Shown one piece after another: positions 31,480-42,701 of a DNA stretch of 64,000 nt (the stretch's first letter is position 1; each line of letters opens with the position of its first letter). The stretch spans positions 2,331,977 through 2,395,976 of the forward strand of contig OW203989.1 of the NCBI GenBank assembly GCA_934047225.1, given 5' to 3'. A program made the position numbers and the translations under genes. Source of the stretch: Ypsolopha sequella (taxonomy: Eukaryota; Arthropoda; Insecta; Lepidoptera; Ypsolophidae). The notes beneath the pieces were generated by a model. That model saw nothing but the letters and a program-made list of their open reading frames with translations. It ran no database searches and had not been told where the DNA came from.

Positions 31480-31915
31480 TTCCCATCACTGCTCCGACCG
31501 AACAGCTGTTTGGAAGTCGAAGGCGGAAGCGTTAGTGAACGGTTTTGATACTTTTTCCTGGTCGACTTAAGAAAAATAATTATAAACACTTGAAAATTGT
31601 GTTACAAAGATAAAATTAATATTGTATTGTGAAGTGCAAAGAGGAATTTCAGTGAAAAAAGGCTTGGCTCGATTTTGTTGAGGATTTCCTTGTTGTGTTG
31701 ATTAAAATCACAAAAAAAAGTGATCTTTCATTAAAACTTGTTGCATATTTCACCCGAGTTGTTGCAAAGTGTATGTGACTACTTGTTGTTCACTCACCAA
31801 AAGGCATAAACAATTGCAACAACTTGCAATAGAAGCTTCCTAAAGCCCAAGTTGGATATTTTGGATTCCCTTTGTGGATTTTTCACGTGGATCAAGATTG
31901 GATACCGTAACTTAG
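31480..31915 (+). other. Probable non-coding first exon (5' UTR) with splice donor
   Basis: A repeat-free stretch ends at CTTAG|GTAAGTGTAC, a near-consensus splice donor (GT at 31916-31917). It has stops in all three forward frames, and AAGTG/CAAAG-rich composition like insect 5' UTRs. It starts near CATCACTGCTCCGACCGAAC and GTTAGTGAACG. No matching coding exon follows within the window, so the first intron would be longer than 30 kb or the exon belongs to a gene beyond the right edge. It could instead be an lncRNA exon. Confidence 0.45.
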
Positions 31916-32733
31916 GTAAGTGTACATTCTTCTCTATGATTTCGTGTGTTTTTGTGTGAAATATCAATGTTACGTTTCAAAATGCATGCGCTCGCCTCGC
32001 TTGCGTCCGGCCGCTGTAGGCCTAATGGTACCGGCTCGACCGGCTTCCCAATCTTCCCATGCCTTTTGAATTCTCGTTTTAAAAAACGAACGTTTCGAAT
32101 TAAAATTACAAAAACTACGTTTACTCCATTTGAATTGAGATGAAATCGGAAGTAAGTATTTTTAGAACAACTGATTCAATATTGTTTATTTTAGTTTCCA
32201 TTTTCAAATGTATATTATTGAGTACTTGTTGTACGTAAACAATAGTAAACATGTGTACGATTAATTGTAAAGTTTTTTTTTTCCCAGAAGATAAGAAATT
32301 AGTACAATTTAGAAGGTAATTAGGTTCTTACTTGTGTTAGGTCCAGTGGTACTTAAAGTCTCAGCCATTTGTTATCTTATCTTATCCTATCTTTAGGGTA
32401 AATGTGCTAGTTGTCGGCTTTATTCAATATTTTCCGTACAAAACTAAAAGGGATAAATAATTTAGCTTACATATCGAGGGCATAAAGCTGAAAGGCCGTA
32501 TCTACAAAAATATACCTACGTCAATGATAATAATATTAACTCGATATTAAGTAACTGATACATATTTATAAAAAAAAGTATTAAATAATAACAGAAAAAG
32601 TGTTACTTACGCCCTTTCAAATTACCTAATTCTCACCGGAGCGTGAAGCAACTTTTTAGAACATATTGTAGAGCCTACAAATATGGAGATTCGCCCAAAA
32701 TATTATTAAAACTCGCGTGAGCTGACATACTAA

Positions 32734-32966
32734 ATTATTATTACATACGGCTTGAACAATCACGTGTGATTGTTGTTGACTATATGCCAACCGTTTCACC
32801 GATACAATTTCGGCATTATCAAGGCGAGTGTCGTTCTTAGGAGTTTGAGTGTTCAAGTTCTTAGTACGACACTCGCCTTGATAATGCCGAAATTGTATCG
32901 GTGAAACGGTTGGCATATAGTCAACAACAATCATAAGTCAGTGTTTAAGCCGTATGTAATAATAAT
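32734..32966. mobile_element. Foldback element with a perfect 68-bp inner palindrome
   Basis: Arms 32767-32834 and 32866-32933 are perfect reverse complements (68 of 68) around a 31-nt loop. An outer 20-bp repeat, ATTATTATTACATACGGCTT (32734-32753), is mirrored exactly at 32947-32966. The sequence between the inner and outer arms differs on the two sides. No coding capacity. The perfect pairing suggests a young element or ongoing homogenisation. Confidence 0.85.
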
Positions 32967-33439
32967 TTGCCCAAAAGTCGGAATTTTAGATTTTGGAAAA
33001 TCTGTAAATACGACCTTTCAGTTCAATGCCTGCGATATTGCAAGATCGAATGATCATTTAGCCCTCCATAACAACTTATTTGTCAATATATTTTGTGGTT
33101 GATTTGCCTGACCTTACAGCAATCGCTATACGACAGTGCGGAAAAAATGGGTCGGTGAAAAATATATTCAGTAAGTGAAAATTCGTCCTCTTTTTGGGTG
33201 TCAATTCGTTCTTAACAATGGATCTTATACATAAATTTATATTTATTTTATGTAAGAGTACTATTCACTCTTAAAAGTTAAAAGTAATATTATTTTTTTA
33301 AAGCTTAATGATTATGTAGTAGGGAGGGACTACTAACATGAAATATTTAAGTATGTGTTAAATCAGCTCGCCCCTATTTGTTTGAGTCAGGATTCTGGTT
33401 ACATCTGGGCTAACCATTGTTTCACTTTTTAATACAAGA

Positions 33440-33690
33440 GCATAACGGTTATGTATCTTATGGGTTGCGGGACGAATTTACCCTGGTCGAGGCAAGCGGG
33501 TCGAATTTTCCCAAAAATAGAAAACGGGACGAATTCAGCGGAGCGAATATCCACCGACCCGAAAAAATACCGTGTATTTTTGTATCTTACATGTGTGTTT
33601 TTATCGTGTATCTTACATGTGTGTAAAAAATCGATCAGGTAAACAATTGTGTCTATTGCCCGCAACCTTGCTTTACACACAGATACATGC
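33440..33690. repeat. Imperfect inverted-repeat element
   Basis: TATGTATCTTATGGGTTGCGG near 33450 is mirrored loosely by CCCGCAACC.. ACAGATACATG ending near 33690. ATCTTACATGTGTGTTTTT and ATCTTACATGTGTGTAAAAA form a short internal tandem at about 33585-33630. The family is not identified. Confidence 0.4.
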
Positions 33691-33845
33691 GTAATGTTAA
33701 AGATCCTCCTCGTGGTAGATATATGATGTCTCTCTATTGAAATGTCGACAAAAGACCAGACTTATATCGGATTAAGTATTACTTAAGAACCCGCTCCGTT
33801 TATTTCGTCCGTTTGATGCGAAGTATTTTTTAAATATTTTTCTCA

Positions 33846-34288
33846 TCTTTACCGCGATGTTTTTGTAAAAACTAGGGATATACACCAATTTATATTGGCC
33901 GTCTAAATTAAGTCGTAAAATTTATTTGATTGAATTGTTTCTCCTTTGTGAATTATTTTGGTACTTAGACAATATAGCCAATTCTAAAGGCTTTAATTTT
34001 AGTTTTAGTGCTGTCAAAAGTAAATTTACTTCATTGCAAAATAGTCCTTAAACGTTAGGAACAGAAGCTAAATTACTATGGAAAATTTCAACTTTTGACA
34101 GCACTAAAACTAAAACTAAAGCCCTCAGAATCGGCTTTATTATGAAGAACTATTCGGAACGGGCTCGTAAGTACCAAAATAATTTGCAAAAGAGAAACAA
34201 TTCAATCAAATAATTTTAGGCATTCATTTAAACGGCTAATATGAAGTGGTGTATGTCCTTGGTTTTTCCAAAAACATCGCGATAAAGG
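33846..34288. mobile_element. Foldback element carrying a nested MITE
   Basis: The outer arms (about 33846-33966 and 34161-34288) pair over roughly 110-120 bp. Left-arm blocks are CGCGATGTTTTTG, ATACACC and TTTGATTGAATTGTTTCTC. The right arm carries their reverse complements: CAAAAACATCGCG, GAGAAACAATTCAATCAAA and GGTGTAT. The M1 MITE 33976-34136 sits exactly between the arms. Confidence 0.75.
33976..34136. mobile_element. MITE family M1, copy 2 (nested)
   Basis: Ends AGCCAATTCTAAAGGCTTTA and, inverted, AGCCGATTCTGAGGGCTTTA, followed by TTTTAGTTTTAGTGCTGTCA-type arms. The loop (TAGTCCTTAAAC.. AGGAACAGAAGCTAAATTAC) is shared with the copy at 42287. Confidence 0.85.
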
Positions 34289-34816
34289 CCACTTAAAAGT
34301 TTTAGCATCCATATGGAGTAATATGCGAAAAAACCCTCAGTGCGAGTGGGACGGATTCGTGAAAAAGTAGCAAAAAGTCTGTTTTTTATTAAATATAAAA
34401 TGTACTAAGCTATTTTGTCAAAAAGATTTTCAAGGAGACTTTACAAATACATAATATCCACATTTTGAATGCAATTTCACAATGAAATTAGTTAGGATTT
34501 CAGAATTACAGGAAAAAATAAAACAATTTAGAGGTCTTTTCGGAATTAAATTCTGTCGAGAAAATTTCATCCAATCGCGTTTTCCTTCAGTGAGAATCTT
34601 AATCAAATACTCAATAAACAATTACCCAAAAATTAAATACGTAGATGACGTTATAGTGAAGTAAATGGATTCGAAAAAACCCAATTTTTTTTTGGTATCG
34701 CCTTAATTGCTACATGACTACTTGAATCAACTTAAAGTTACTTTCATAATAAAACGATGAAATAAAATTCCTGTACCTAAAGCATCGCTTCGTGAATTTT
34801 CATTTTCAGTTACAAT

Positions 34817-35807
34817 AATTATTATTTATTTATTTATTTACAAACAAGGAGTACAAACAGAGAGAGGCACATAATATCTTGCAGTAAAGTTATAGGTATT
34901 TTTTCATTGTACCACTATCCTTAGCATACTCACAGATAATATAAATGTTTGAAGTGACGCAGACAGGAGATAAAGATAAAAGTAATATTATATTTTTGTT
35001 TAAAGAATTACACTACAAAGCTAAAACCCACAACCAATCTTAAAACTAACATGCACACAGAAAATTATTAAGATTAATTAATTGTCAGAAAGCGCTTTCT
35101 TCACTTGTCTTTTATAACACATATATGAACAATTATTGAAGTCGATATTCAAGAAATTTTCATTATGACTCTTACACATTCGGTATAGTGGATCTCTTTT
35201 ACCTGTTTCTTTTTTTACAGACTTTAGAACAAAGACAACTTTAGGTATGGTACTACGAGTGAGCAACTTAGGAACTCTAAAATTTATCTGATGTAAAAGT
35301 GTAGGGCACATCAGGGAACCCGTGCAGATGTTACGTAGGAAGATAGCATCAACATACACACGACGATCAGAGAGTGACAGAAAGTTATACTTTTTTAAGA
35401 GTTTCTCGTACGATATTTTCGGCTGAAACATACGGCCGTTCAGAGCTCTAAGAAAGCGTTTTTGTATCTGTTCAATCTTAGTAGTATAAGTATTGTACAA
35501 CGGGCTCCATACGACTGATGTGTACTCTAAGTGGGAACGTACGAGGGTTTGATATAAGGTTATATAAGTAGAAGACTGTTTGAAATTTTTAGAAGATCTA
35601 AGTATGAATCCCAACATACGATACGCCTTGTTGACAATAGATTCAACATGCACGTCAAAGGTCAACTTGGAATCAAATATCACTCCAAGATCTTTAATTA
35701 CTTTGACATGTTCCAATTGGGCATTACCAATTCTGTAGTCAAATGCGTGTACATTAATATTTTTAACAGTTGCTGTTGTTAATAAAAGTTTTCCAATAAA
35801 AAGCACC
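34817..35807 (-). mobile_element. 5'-truncated LINE insertion
   Basis: A 3' fragment of a non-LTR element on the - strand. It runs from about 35807 to a TAAATAAATAAATAA-type tail at 34842-34825 and includes about 240 bp of 3' UTR after the ORF. The 5' end is cut inside the reverse transcriptase, as is usual for LINE copies. Confidence 0.85.
35078..35806 (-). pseudogene. LINE reverse transcriptase C-terminal part (truncated, open frame)
   Basis: 242 codons stay open but begin without a true start: the first codon is GTG and stops lie immediately upstream. VIKDLGVIFDSKLTFDVHVE, YRMLGFILR, YQTLVRSHLEYTSVVWSP and IQKRFLRAL are the thumb/connection region that follows the YADD box in Jockey/CR1-like reverse transcriptases. 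The endonuclease, the catalytic RT core and the YADD motif are missing, so it cannot work. The lack of stops implies a fairly recent insertion. Confidence 0.9.
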
Positions 35808-35814
35808 TATCACC

Positions 35815-36400
35815 GAGCACTTGAAATTACGTCTAAATAAGGCCACTAAATGAGTCACAAAAAGTAAGCATACTAAATTAAAACAACACTTATGGTCTCA
35901 TGACTCATGCCTATCTAAGTTACTGCTTATTAGTTAAATTACCAAGGATTTTTTTATTCACAATGGGCTTATGCTTGCTCACTACCGCGCCTGATAGAAA
36001 GCCGCAATAAGACCTAAGATGGAATGCGCTCGTCCAGAAAGCAGAAGAATAAAAGTAGGTGAAGCGAAAATCAGTCTCAAATTCAACGGAAATCGGTAAC
36101 GGACAGATGACTGATACTATACAACTGACACTATAAGAAAGAAATAAGGAAAGAAAGAAAATACATTTATTTGGTAACACGCAAAATATGGTAGTACGTA
36201 CAAAATAATCTTAACAAGATAAATAAATAAACTTGAGACTTATCTACTTAGCTTAACTTATTATAATAACTAACTAACTAGTTATATTTAAGTACCTACG
36301 AGTATTTGCTACCACCAAAATGGCCGCACGCAACTCAGCATGGTATACCTAGGAAGTAGGTAATCATTTCGACAGAACGCTGGTATTCTGCTGCAGCCTA
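35815..36400. repeat. Probable LINE/SINE 3'-end fragments
   Basis: TTATTCACAATGGGCTTATG.. GCAATAAGACCTAAGATGGA.. AATGCGCTCGTCCAGAAAGC (about 35950-36045) resembles a dispersed lepidopteran repeat. AAGAAAGAAAATACATTTAT at about 36150-36172 resembles a - strand retroposon 3' end. Both calls rest on recalled patterns. Confidence 0.35.
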
Positions 36401-36401
36401 A

Positions 36402-36536
36402 CAACTGATACTATACAACTGATATTATACAACTGATACTATACAACTGATATTATACAACTGATACTATACAACTGATAATATACAATTGATACTATAC
36501 AACTGATACTGAATAACTGATATTATACAACTGCCT
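36402..36536. repeat. 14-bp tandem repeat, about nine copies
   Basis: CAACTGATACTATA alternates with CAACTGATATTATA, so a 28-bp higher-order unit is visible in the first half. A related pair of units lies upstream at 36108-36130. Confidence 0.85.
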
Positions 36537-36839
36537 GTAGCAACTCTCCCACAGTGTAGCCACTCATGACGTCACGACGAGTCGCTTGGCGGCATGGTTA
36601 CGTCATGGGGGTGGTCACAAGCCACGGGCGAAGCCTAACACTAGTAAACAGGTGCCGACGTTGTCTATGCAGACGGGGCCAAGATCCGAAGACCTTGTGT
36701 GTGACCCGTCAATATACAGACTGACTGTTATTGTTTTTATTAATGCTATCTGTATTTCCATGTGCGAATATAGACGGAGATACAAATAGTGTAGTAGATA
36801 GTGTGTGTAAGTAAGACTAAAAAAGGAAGGAAAACACTT

Positions 36840-38490
36840 GAACACTTGTTTTGAAAGTGTATTTAATGTGGGAAATCGAAGGCCAACGTTATAATACTGA
36901 AAACAACAATGTAATAAGTGTAAAAGAACCTAAAAATATGAAAGTTGGAAAAGCAGTAGAATATTATTGAGTGTCAAAAGATGTTGAGAAAAGGTTCTTT
37001 GATATTTGCCAGACATATAGTTGTGTACCAGCTGAATGGTGTAAGGTCAGTTAAATGAGCAAAATAATTCAAAGTATAGATACAAAATCAACTGAAGCAT
37101 ATGTCTTCTTAATATTGTTGGCAAGTTATGTTTAAATGTGGTAACTGCAAACTCTGTAAAGATAATCAAAAAGAATAAAAAATGTGATGTGCCAGTAATT
37201 ATTTGAGTTATATTCGCCGGATTCTACTATTCTTTAAAAAACGTTACTGAAAATTTCCGGCCTGAAAGTCCAATCAAAACAATGCAATCATAATGGGAAG
37301 ACAGGTTTGAAAAAGTCTTACAATAGACTAAGAGATTTTTTTTGAAATACAATGTCCAAGTATATTGTGAGAAAGCAGAGTTAAAATTTCTTCAAGGGTT
37401 TCAGTGTTAGTATCTGCCGGACCACAGTATCGACGACACAATTTTTTTTTGACGACCATTGAAGTACTGTTTAACGTTTAGGGACAGAAATTTATTGATT
37501 TGGAAAATCTTCATGGCATGTGTACCTTACGTCCTGACGATAGACTTAGAAGACGATAGACGTGTTGAGTGTCAAACAAACAAAATACTCAAATACTCGT
37601 GTATCCACTTTGAAATGGTTGGACTTAGACCAAATAAATGGAATAGCAGGAACATTTTTCGATTGGTTGGTCATGTATAGAAACCTACAGCTAATATATA
37701 CCCGAGCAAAAAGGTAGGTTTAATGAAAGACATTTGTTGACCAAATCAACGATATACCTACTGAAGCATCCTGAATTGGAGAGCTGAAATAATTGATTGA
37801 AAGCAAAATAAACCAGACAAATGTATTTGGATGTTCTATCGTTTGAAAAACAGCTTTTGTTTTCTTTAATAAAAGTATGCTTTATTTAAAACTTCAAGCT
37901 TTTTGCAAACGTTGTGACAATATATTTTATACATCATATAGACAATATACGTATAGAGAGGCAACAGATCTTCAGAAGTTTTGAATCTGGTACCTCATTT
38001 GACTGGTACAAGCTGTCCCAACGTTTTTTTCCGAATGCTTTATTAAAAATGTAATATTGTGCACTACCGCTTCATACAGATGTGACTGTATACGTGGGTA
38101 TATCGGGACTTGGAATCGATTTGATCGAGTCTGTCCACAAATAAAAATCTGTAGAAGTCCAGTCGCCTCATTCCAACTTATTTAATGTCTACAAACTTCG
38201 CCAATGGAGTTTCCATGCTCCGAGTATTGTACACTTTCTCCAACTCTGAAAATTAAATTAGATAAGGAAGAATTACATTGTTGTGTGGAAATAGGTTGCA
38301 TACATATGTAGTTTTCACTTTAAAAAAAAGCACCGTGCATGAAATTTCGAAATTCTGAATATAGGTTGAGAAAACCCTGTGATTTTCCGTTACCGTAAGT
38401 TCTCATTACCTCCTAGTTTATAGAAGTTAGCTCACCCGTACCATTATTTGTGAGCATTTTAGTATTCTGTGCTAGTGCTTGTCCCTTCTA
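36840..38490. other. Non-coding, possibly a decayed element
   Basis: No open frame with recognisable content. Several stretches have a mixed, exon-like base composition (about 36870-37450 and 37500-37700), which may be a heavily mutated transposon gene. I could not identify it. Confidence 0.3.
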
Positions 38491-38498
38491 AACTTTAA

Positions 38499-38902
38499 GG
38501 CGCTCTTATCCCAAAATCAGTAATTTCAAAGTCAAATAGAACTTTCAAATATCGTCTAAACTTCCAAAAAAAAAAATACGCAATATAGTTCGAACCTTTA
38601 TACACGATCAGATAAACTTTGCTCGATAGAAATAATTCACGAACACAGCATGTAATAAGACCTTTCAAATCATGCCATTTCCATAATTCCACTCTTTTAT
38701 TAACGAAACATATCTGGTAATATTGCTCTTTAAATTTTCTAGGTCGACCACGTAAGTGGGTTTTAATAAACATATCCCTTATTTCAAAAAAAAAATTTAA
38801 AAACCGATAAAAACAACGAAAAGTACAAAAGTCAGGTTATTTTCTTTACTCCTTACACGTAAAGAAAAAGACAGAGAGTCACTCTTCTGGTATAAGAGCG
38901 CC
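38499..38902 (-). mobile_element. TTAA-flanked MITE, copy 2
   Basis: GGCGCTCTTATCCC on the left and TATAAGAGCGCC on the right are bounded by TTAA at 38495-38498 and 38903-38906. The body matches copy 1 (4568-4989) in reverse. On the - strand a 92-codon frame (38773-38498) begins MFIKTHLRGRPRKFK and runs to the element end. In copy 1 the same frame is stopped after 33 codons. The protein is unrecognised. Confidence 0.85.
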
Positions 38903-39179
38903 TTAAGGCAACGACATTTTACTTGGAGCGCCGTAGCTACCTAAATGTTAATGAGTCCTGCAGGATTATCCAGATCACTCGTGACTTGGATTCTGATGCA
39001 AAAGCTGATATTTTGTTTCAGGTTACAAAAGGATCGCTATTGTGCAGCTAGTGATTTTGTCATTTTTCAGAGCTCAGTTGGTACGCCGGTCTCTCCATCT
39101 TGAGATCCGGTTTCTGATCCTCGGACTGAGTTTTTAAAAAAATTCTTCGCACCTGTTGACGCTGAAAAAAAAAACACTG

Positions 39180-39622
39180 TAAGGTAATTGAAGACTGTTT
39201 TGGAAAAACAACCAATGTCCAATTTTTTCGAATTTGTTTTTTTTTTTGCTCTATGGATTCTCTATTGCGCATACAATAATCTGGTAATATTAGAATCAGC
39301 TAAAACAACCAAAGTACATTTAAAATGTAGCTACAAAACAGAGTGCTTCCGGAAAAACCACCAACGTCAGTAACGTTTCTATGAAGAACAGCCAATAAAT
39401 GAACATTTTTATTTAAAAAACCAAGTATTTTTATATATCCAAGTTTAATAATAAAAAAACATAAATAAGGATTTTTCCATGTAACGAATTTTATAAGGTT
39501 TTATTTACCTATGCCCAACAGTGGGTAGATGTGGGCTGATTGATGTTGATATTTACTTCCTGTAAAATGTCGGAAAAGTGACATTGGTTGTTTTTCCAAA
39601 ACACCCTTCAATTGTCCTCGAA
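39180..39622. mobile_element. Inverted-repeat element with ~36-bp termini
   Basis: AATTGAAGACTGTTTTGGAA then AAACAACCAATGTCC at 39187 is mirrored by GACATTGGTTGTTTTTCC then AAAACACCCTTCAATTG at 39580-39616. The interior repeats ACCAATGTCC/CCACCAACGTCAG-like pieces. No coding capacity. Confidence 0.6.
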
Positions 39623-39934
39623 GTATGGCGATGAAGTCTCCTATCACATTGTACCGGTAAAAATAGTGTTTTACATGTTCTGGTCATGGCCCACACATCT
39701 CTGACACCGTCTTGGGGAGATATGATTCGTTAGATTGGCTGGAGCTATAAGAGGTAGTTGTCCCTATGGCTGAAAAACGATTGCTAATCAGTTGAAGTTT
39801 TACCTTAGTTTATAAATTATAACATTTAGCTATCAAAATTTTAATATTTTTCGAGATTTCTTGGAAATACATGACTGTGTTACATCCGTCCTATTAGTCT
39901 TTCCATTATTCAACGTAAAGCAATAGTTACGCAT

Positions 39935-40110
39935 TGGTACCGATTCGGTGAAGCACATCTTAACTTATTTGACAGGACTAAACTTAATTTAAGCGTTCTG
40001 TCCTTGTCTTTTCGATAAAGAAAGAAAAAGATAGGACGCTTAAAATAAGGTTAGTTCTGTCAAATAAGTTAAGTAAGACGTGTTATGCCGAATCGATATC
40101 AGTTTCTACA
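39935..40110. mobile_element. Foldback element with ~85-bp arms
   Basis: CGATTCGG.. CTTAACTTATTTGACAGGAC.. TTTAAGCGTTCTGTCC is mirrored by AGGACGCTTAAAATAAGG.. CTGTCAAATAAGTTAAG.. CCGAATCG. The loop is very short (near TCGATAAAGAAAG). A decayed relative lies in the MADF intron at 2960-3100. Confidence 0.75.
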
Positions 40111-40114
40111 AAAA

Positions 40115-42286
40115 ATATTCTACTTACAAAAGAAGACTTGTATCCCTTTAAAATCAAATTTATTCCGTTCCCTAACATTCCAATGGGCATAAAATATTTT
40201 ATTAATCAAAGTTTAAACTGATAAAAATACTCCAATTAGTATCCACCTCACGGACTGCGACGACGACTTATACAATATTTTCATATTATTGTACTCGGTT
40301 TCGTTTCGTCGTAGGCGCACTAAACTAAACTCAATCTTCATTGCCAGGTTCGTAAGAGTTTTGAGCGCTTAATTATCAGCTTATCACATAATAAAAAGCG
40401 CTAGATTCCGCTTGATGATCGAACATTTAAAATTACACAGGATTTTACGATCGGTTAAACGTTGTGCAGTTTTGAGTCAGAATCCTGTATTATATCTGAA
40501 CAGTGATATTAAGTTATTTGTCATAATCACCGTTAATTTATCGAAGATTATGTTATAATTTATGTTTTGAAACTTTAAAAAAGCTAACCTTAATAATCTT
40601 ATCAGATTTGCTTTTATTGCGCCTTTGATTTGATTTGATTGTGCTTTTCTTTTCTTTGTCGCAGCAGAGCAATAGAATAACAGCAACATCTGTCAAGGAA
40701 CCTCCCAGAAAATTTTAAAATTCGCATTTTTGATTATCTAGTAATACTTAAAAACGATTTTATTAATTGATAAACGTTGCATAGGATATATGCTTAGGAA
40801 TTAGGAATAGAGTGGGTACAAGCTATAATATTCTGTTATACCCGAAAACGGTCGGAGTGGATCATCATCATTCTGTAAGATGAATGGATCCGAGCCTCTA
40901 AGGACATGAGCCACTATCTGGACTGCGAAGTATTGTTTTAGCGATAATGAGAATTAATAGGGTTATTGGTTGCCCTAAAAATGCTAGATATAGCTCCAAA
41001 AGCGCTAAAATGGCTGCACTGCGACGCAGTAAACTTATATCGCTCGCCCGCGGCGCGCATCGGGGTCCATCCAAGTGAAATGCACAAAACGCGCCGCCTG
41101 GTTTTATCTCATTAATTTCTTCAACATCGCGAAATCGCCGTTACTGCCTAAATTTTAGGGTTCAAATTCGAGTGGCAGAGAAATCTTATTTTGTCGCTGT
41201 CGTTCGCACGGGATATTCTACTCGAGACATTTTGTGTCGAAACACGTAGCCATTGAGTTGAAAATTGTTAGAAGAACGTTTTAATAGGGGTCGCATCAAG
41301 TCGTGCCAAATGTTTTAGCACAATGTAATCCATGTGTAGATGGATTAGGATTCAAAATGGAATGAAAAGGGGTTTATGTGTTTTTTTATGGTGGTGCCTC
41401 GGCAATCAGCTGTTTCGGCACGCGCACTGCGTCCCGAGGGAGACTGGATGATGTCACAGGTTCGGTTCTCGACCTAAACTAGACGTTCAATATAAAAGCA
41501 ATATCGATTTGGAGGTAGCTAGCTAGGATCTTACGAGAGGAAGCTCGAACGAGATCATCTTTAATGAAAATCAACCTTTAGATGAGATTTTTATTGTCAA
41601 AGTAAATAGTTATGAAGTAGTTAAAATTCAAAATTAGTAAATCATTGTCTGCTATAACATAAAAAGGTTTAACAATCTTTTTAGAAAAACTAGAATTTAA
41701 AAGCTACAACCTACAACCTAGAACAACCTACATTTCGAGAAAGTCTACAGGTAAATCCAGTAAAAAGATTTCCTACTTGTATTACTTAATTATGACTTAA
41801 AATTAAACATAATATTTTCTATTACTTAGTTTTACTAATTTGTTAGTGTTTAATTAAATACAAAACTTAAAATAAAAAACTTTCTGGTTGTTTCACGTTC
41901 AGGTAAAAAAAAAACCTACTTTTGTATGACATTCCTTGTTGTATTCCAGTTTTTTTGTGATTGGAAAAGAAACTACCATTAACAACAAATGTGTTTTCAT
42001 TAAAAAATTCTAAAGTTGAAGAATGTGATATTTCTTAGTTTTTTCCCTGCCAGAATTTTCAGACGCCATAAAAAATAGTTTATATTTTTAATAAATTCCT
42101 TGTTATTTTTATCCAAAAAAATCAATGAACATTATCATATTATCAGTAATATTCTTAGTTTTTGGCTCTATGCATGCGACATTTTTTATATTTCAGAAAT
42201 TTATAAATATTTGATGATTTTACATACATCCAACACAAGGTCTCGTCAAAAGAATATTATGCAATAATCCGAAACGCAGTCAATAA
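40115..42286. other. Non-coding; CpG-richer block at about 41030-41480
   Basis: CTCGCCCGCGGCGCGCATCG at about 41044 and the region to 41480 are richer in CpG than the surroundings and appear repeat-free. This could be a regulatory element or an untranslated exon of an unseen gene, but no splice or coding signal is convincing. Confidence 0.3.
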
Positions 42287-42448
42287 AGCCGATTCTGAAG
42301 GCTTTAATTTTAGTTTTAGTGCTGTCAAAACTAAATTTTGTTTATTGTAAAATAGTCCTTAAACCCTAGGAACAGAAGCTAAATTACTTTGAAATAATTC
42401 TAGTTTTGACAGCACTAAAACTATAATTAAAAGCCTTCAGAATCGGCT
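42287..42448. mobile_element. MITE family M1, copy 3
   Basis: AGCCGATTCTGAAGGCTTTA is mirrored at the far end (AAGCCTTCAGAATCGGCT), with the TTTTAGTTTTAGTGCTGTCA arms and the TAGTCCTTAAAC loop shared with copy 2. This is the best-preserved pair of termini of the three copies. Confidence 0.9.
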
Positions 42449-42701
42449 ACAATTTCAGGATTTTATAAGTAGATGTTCGATTTTTGTATGGGATATTTTT
42501 TCCATGATAGACCGGTCATTCGTAGGATTAATCACGGCTTTGTTGTTACAAACATTTACTATTCTTTGGAATTGTGGATACACATTAATCGCAGAAGATG
42601 AGGTGTCTCTTTTCTGTCTTTTTCCTTTTTTTGTAATAATCATGTTTGATTGTATGCTTATTTAAAATTTTCAACTATTTTATTCTTAATATTATTTTAA
42701 T

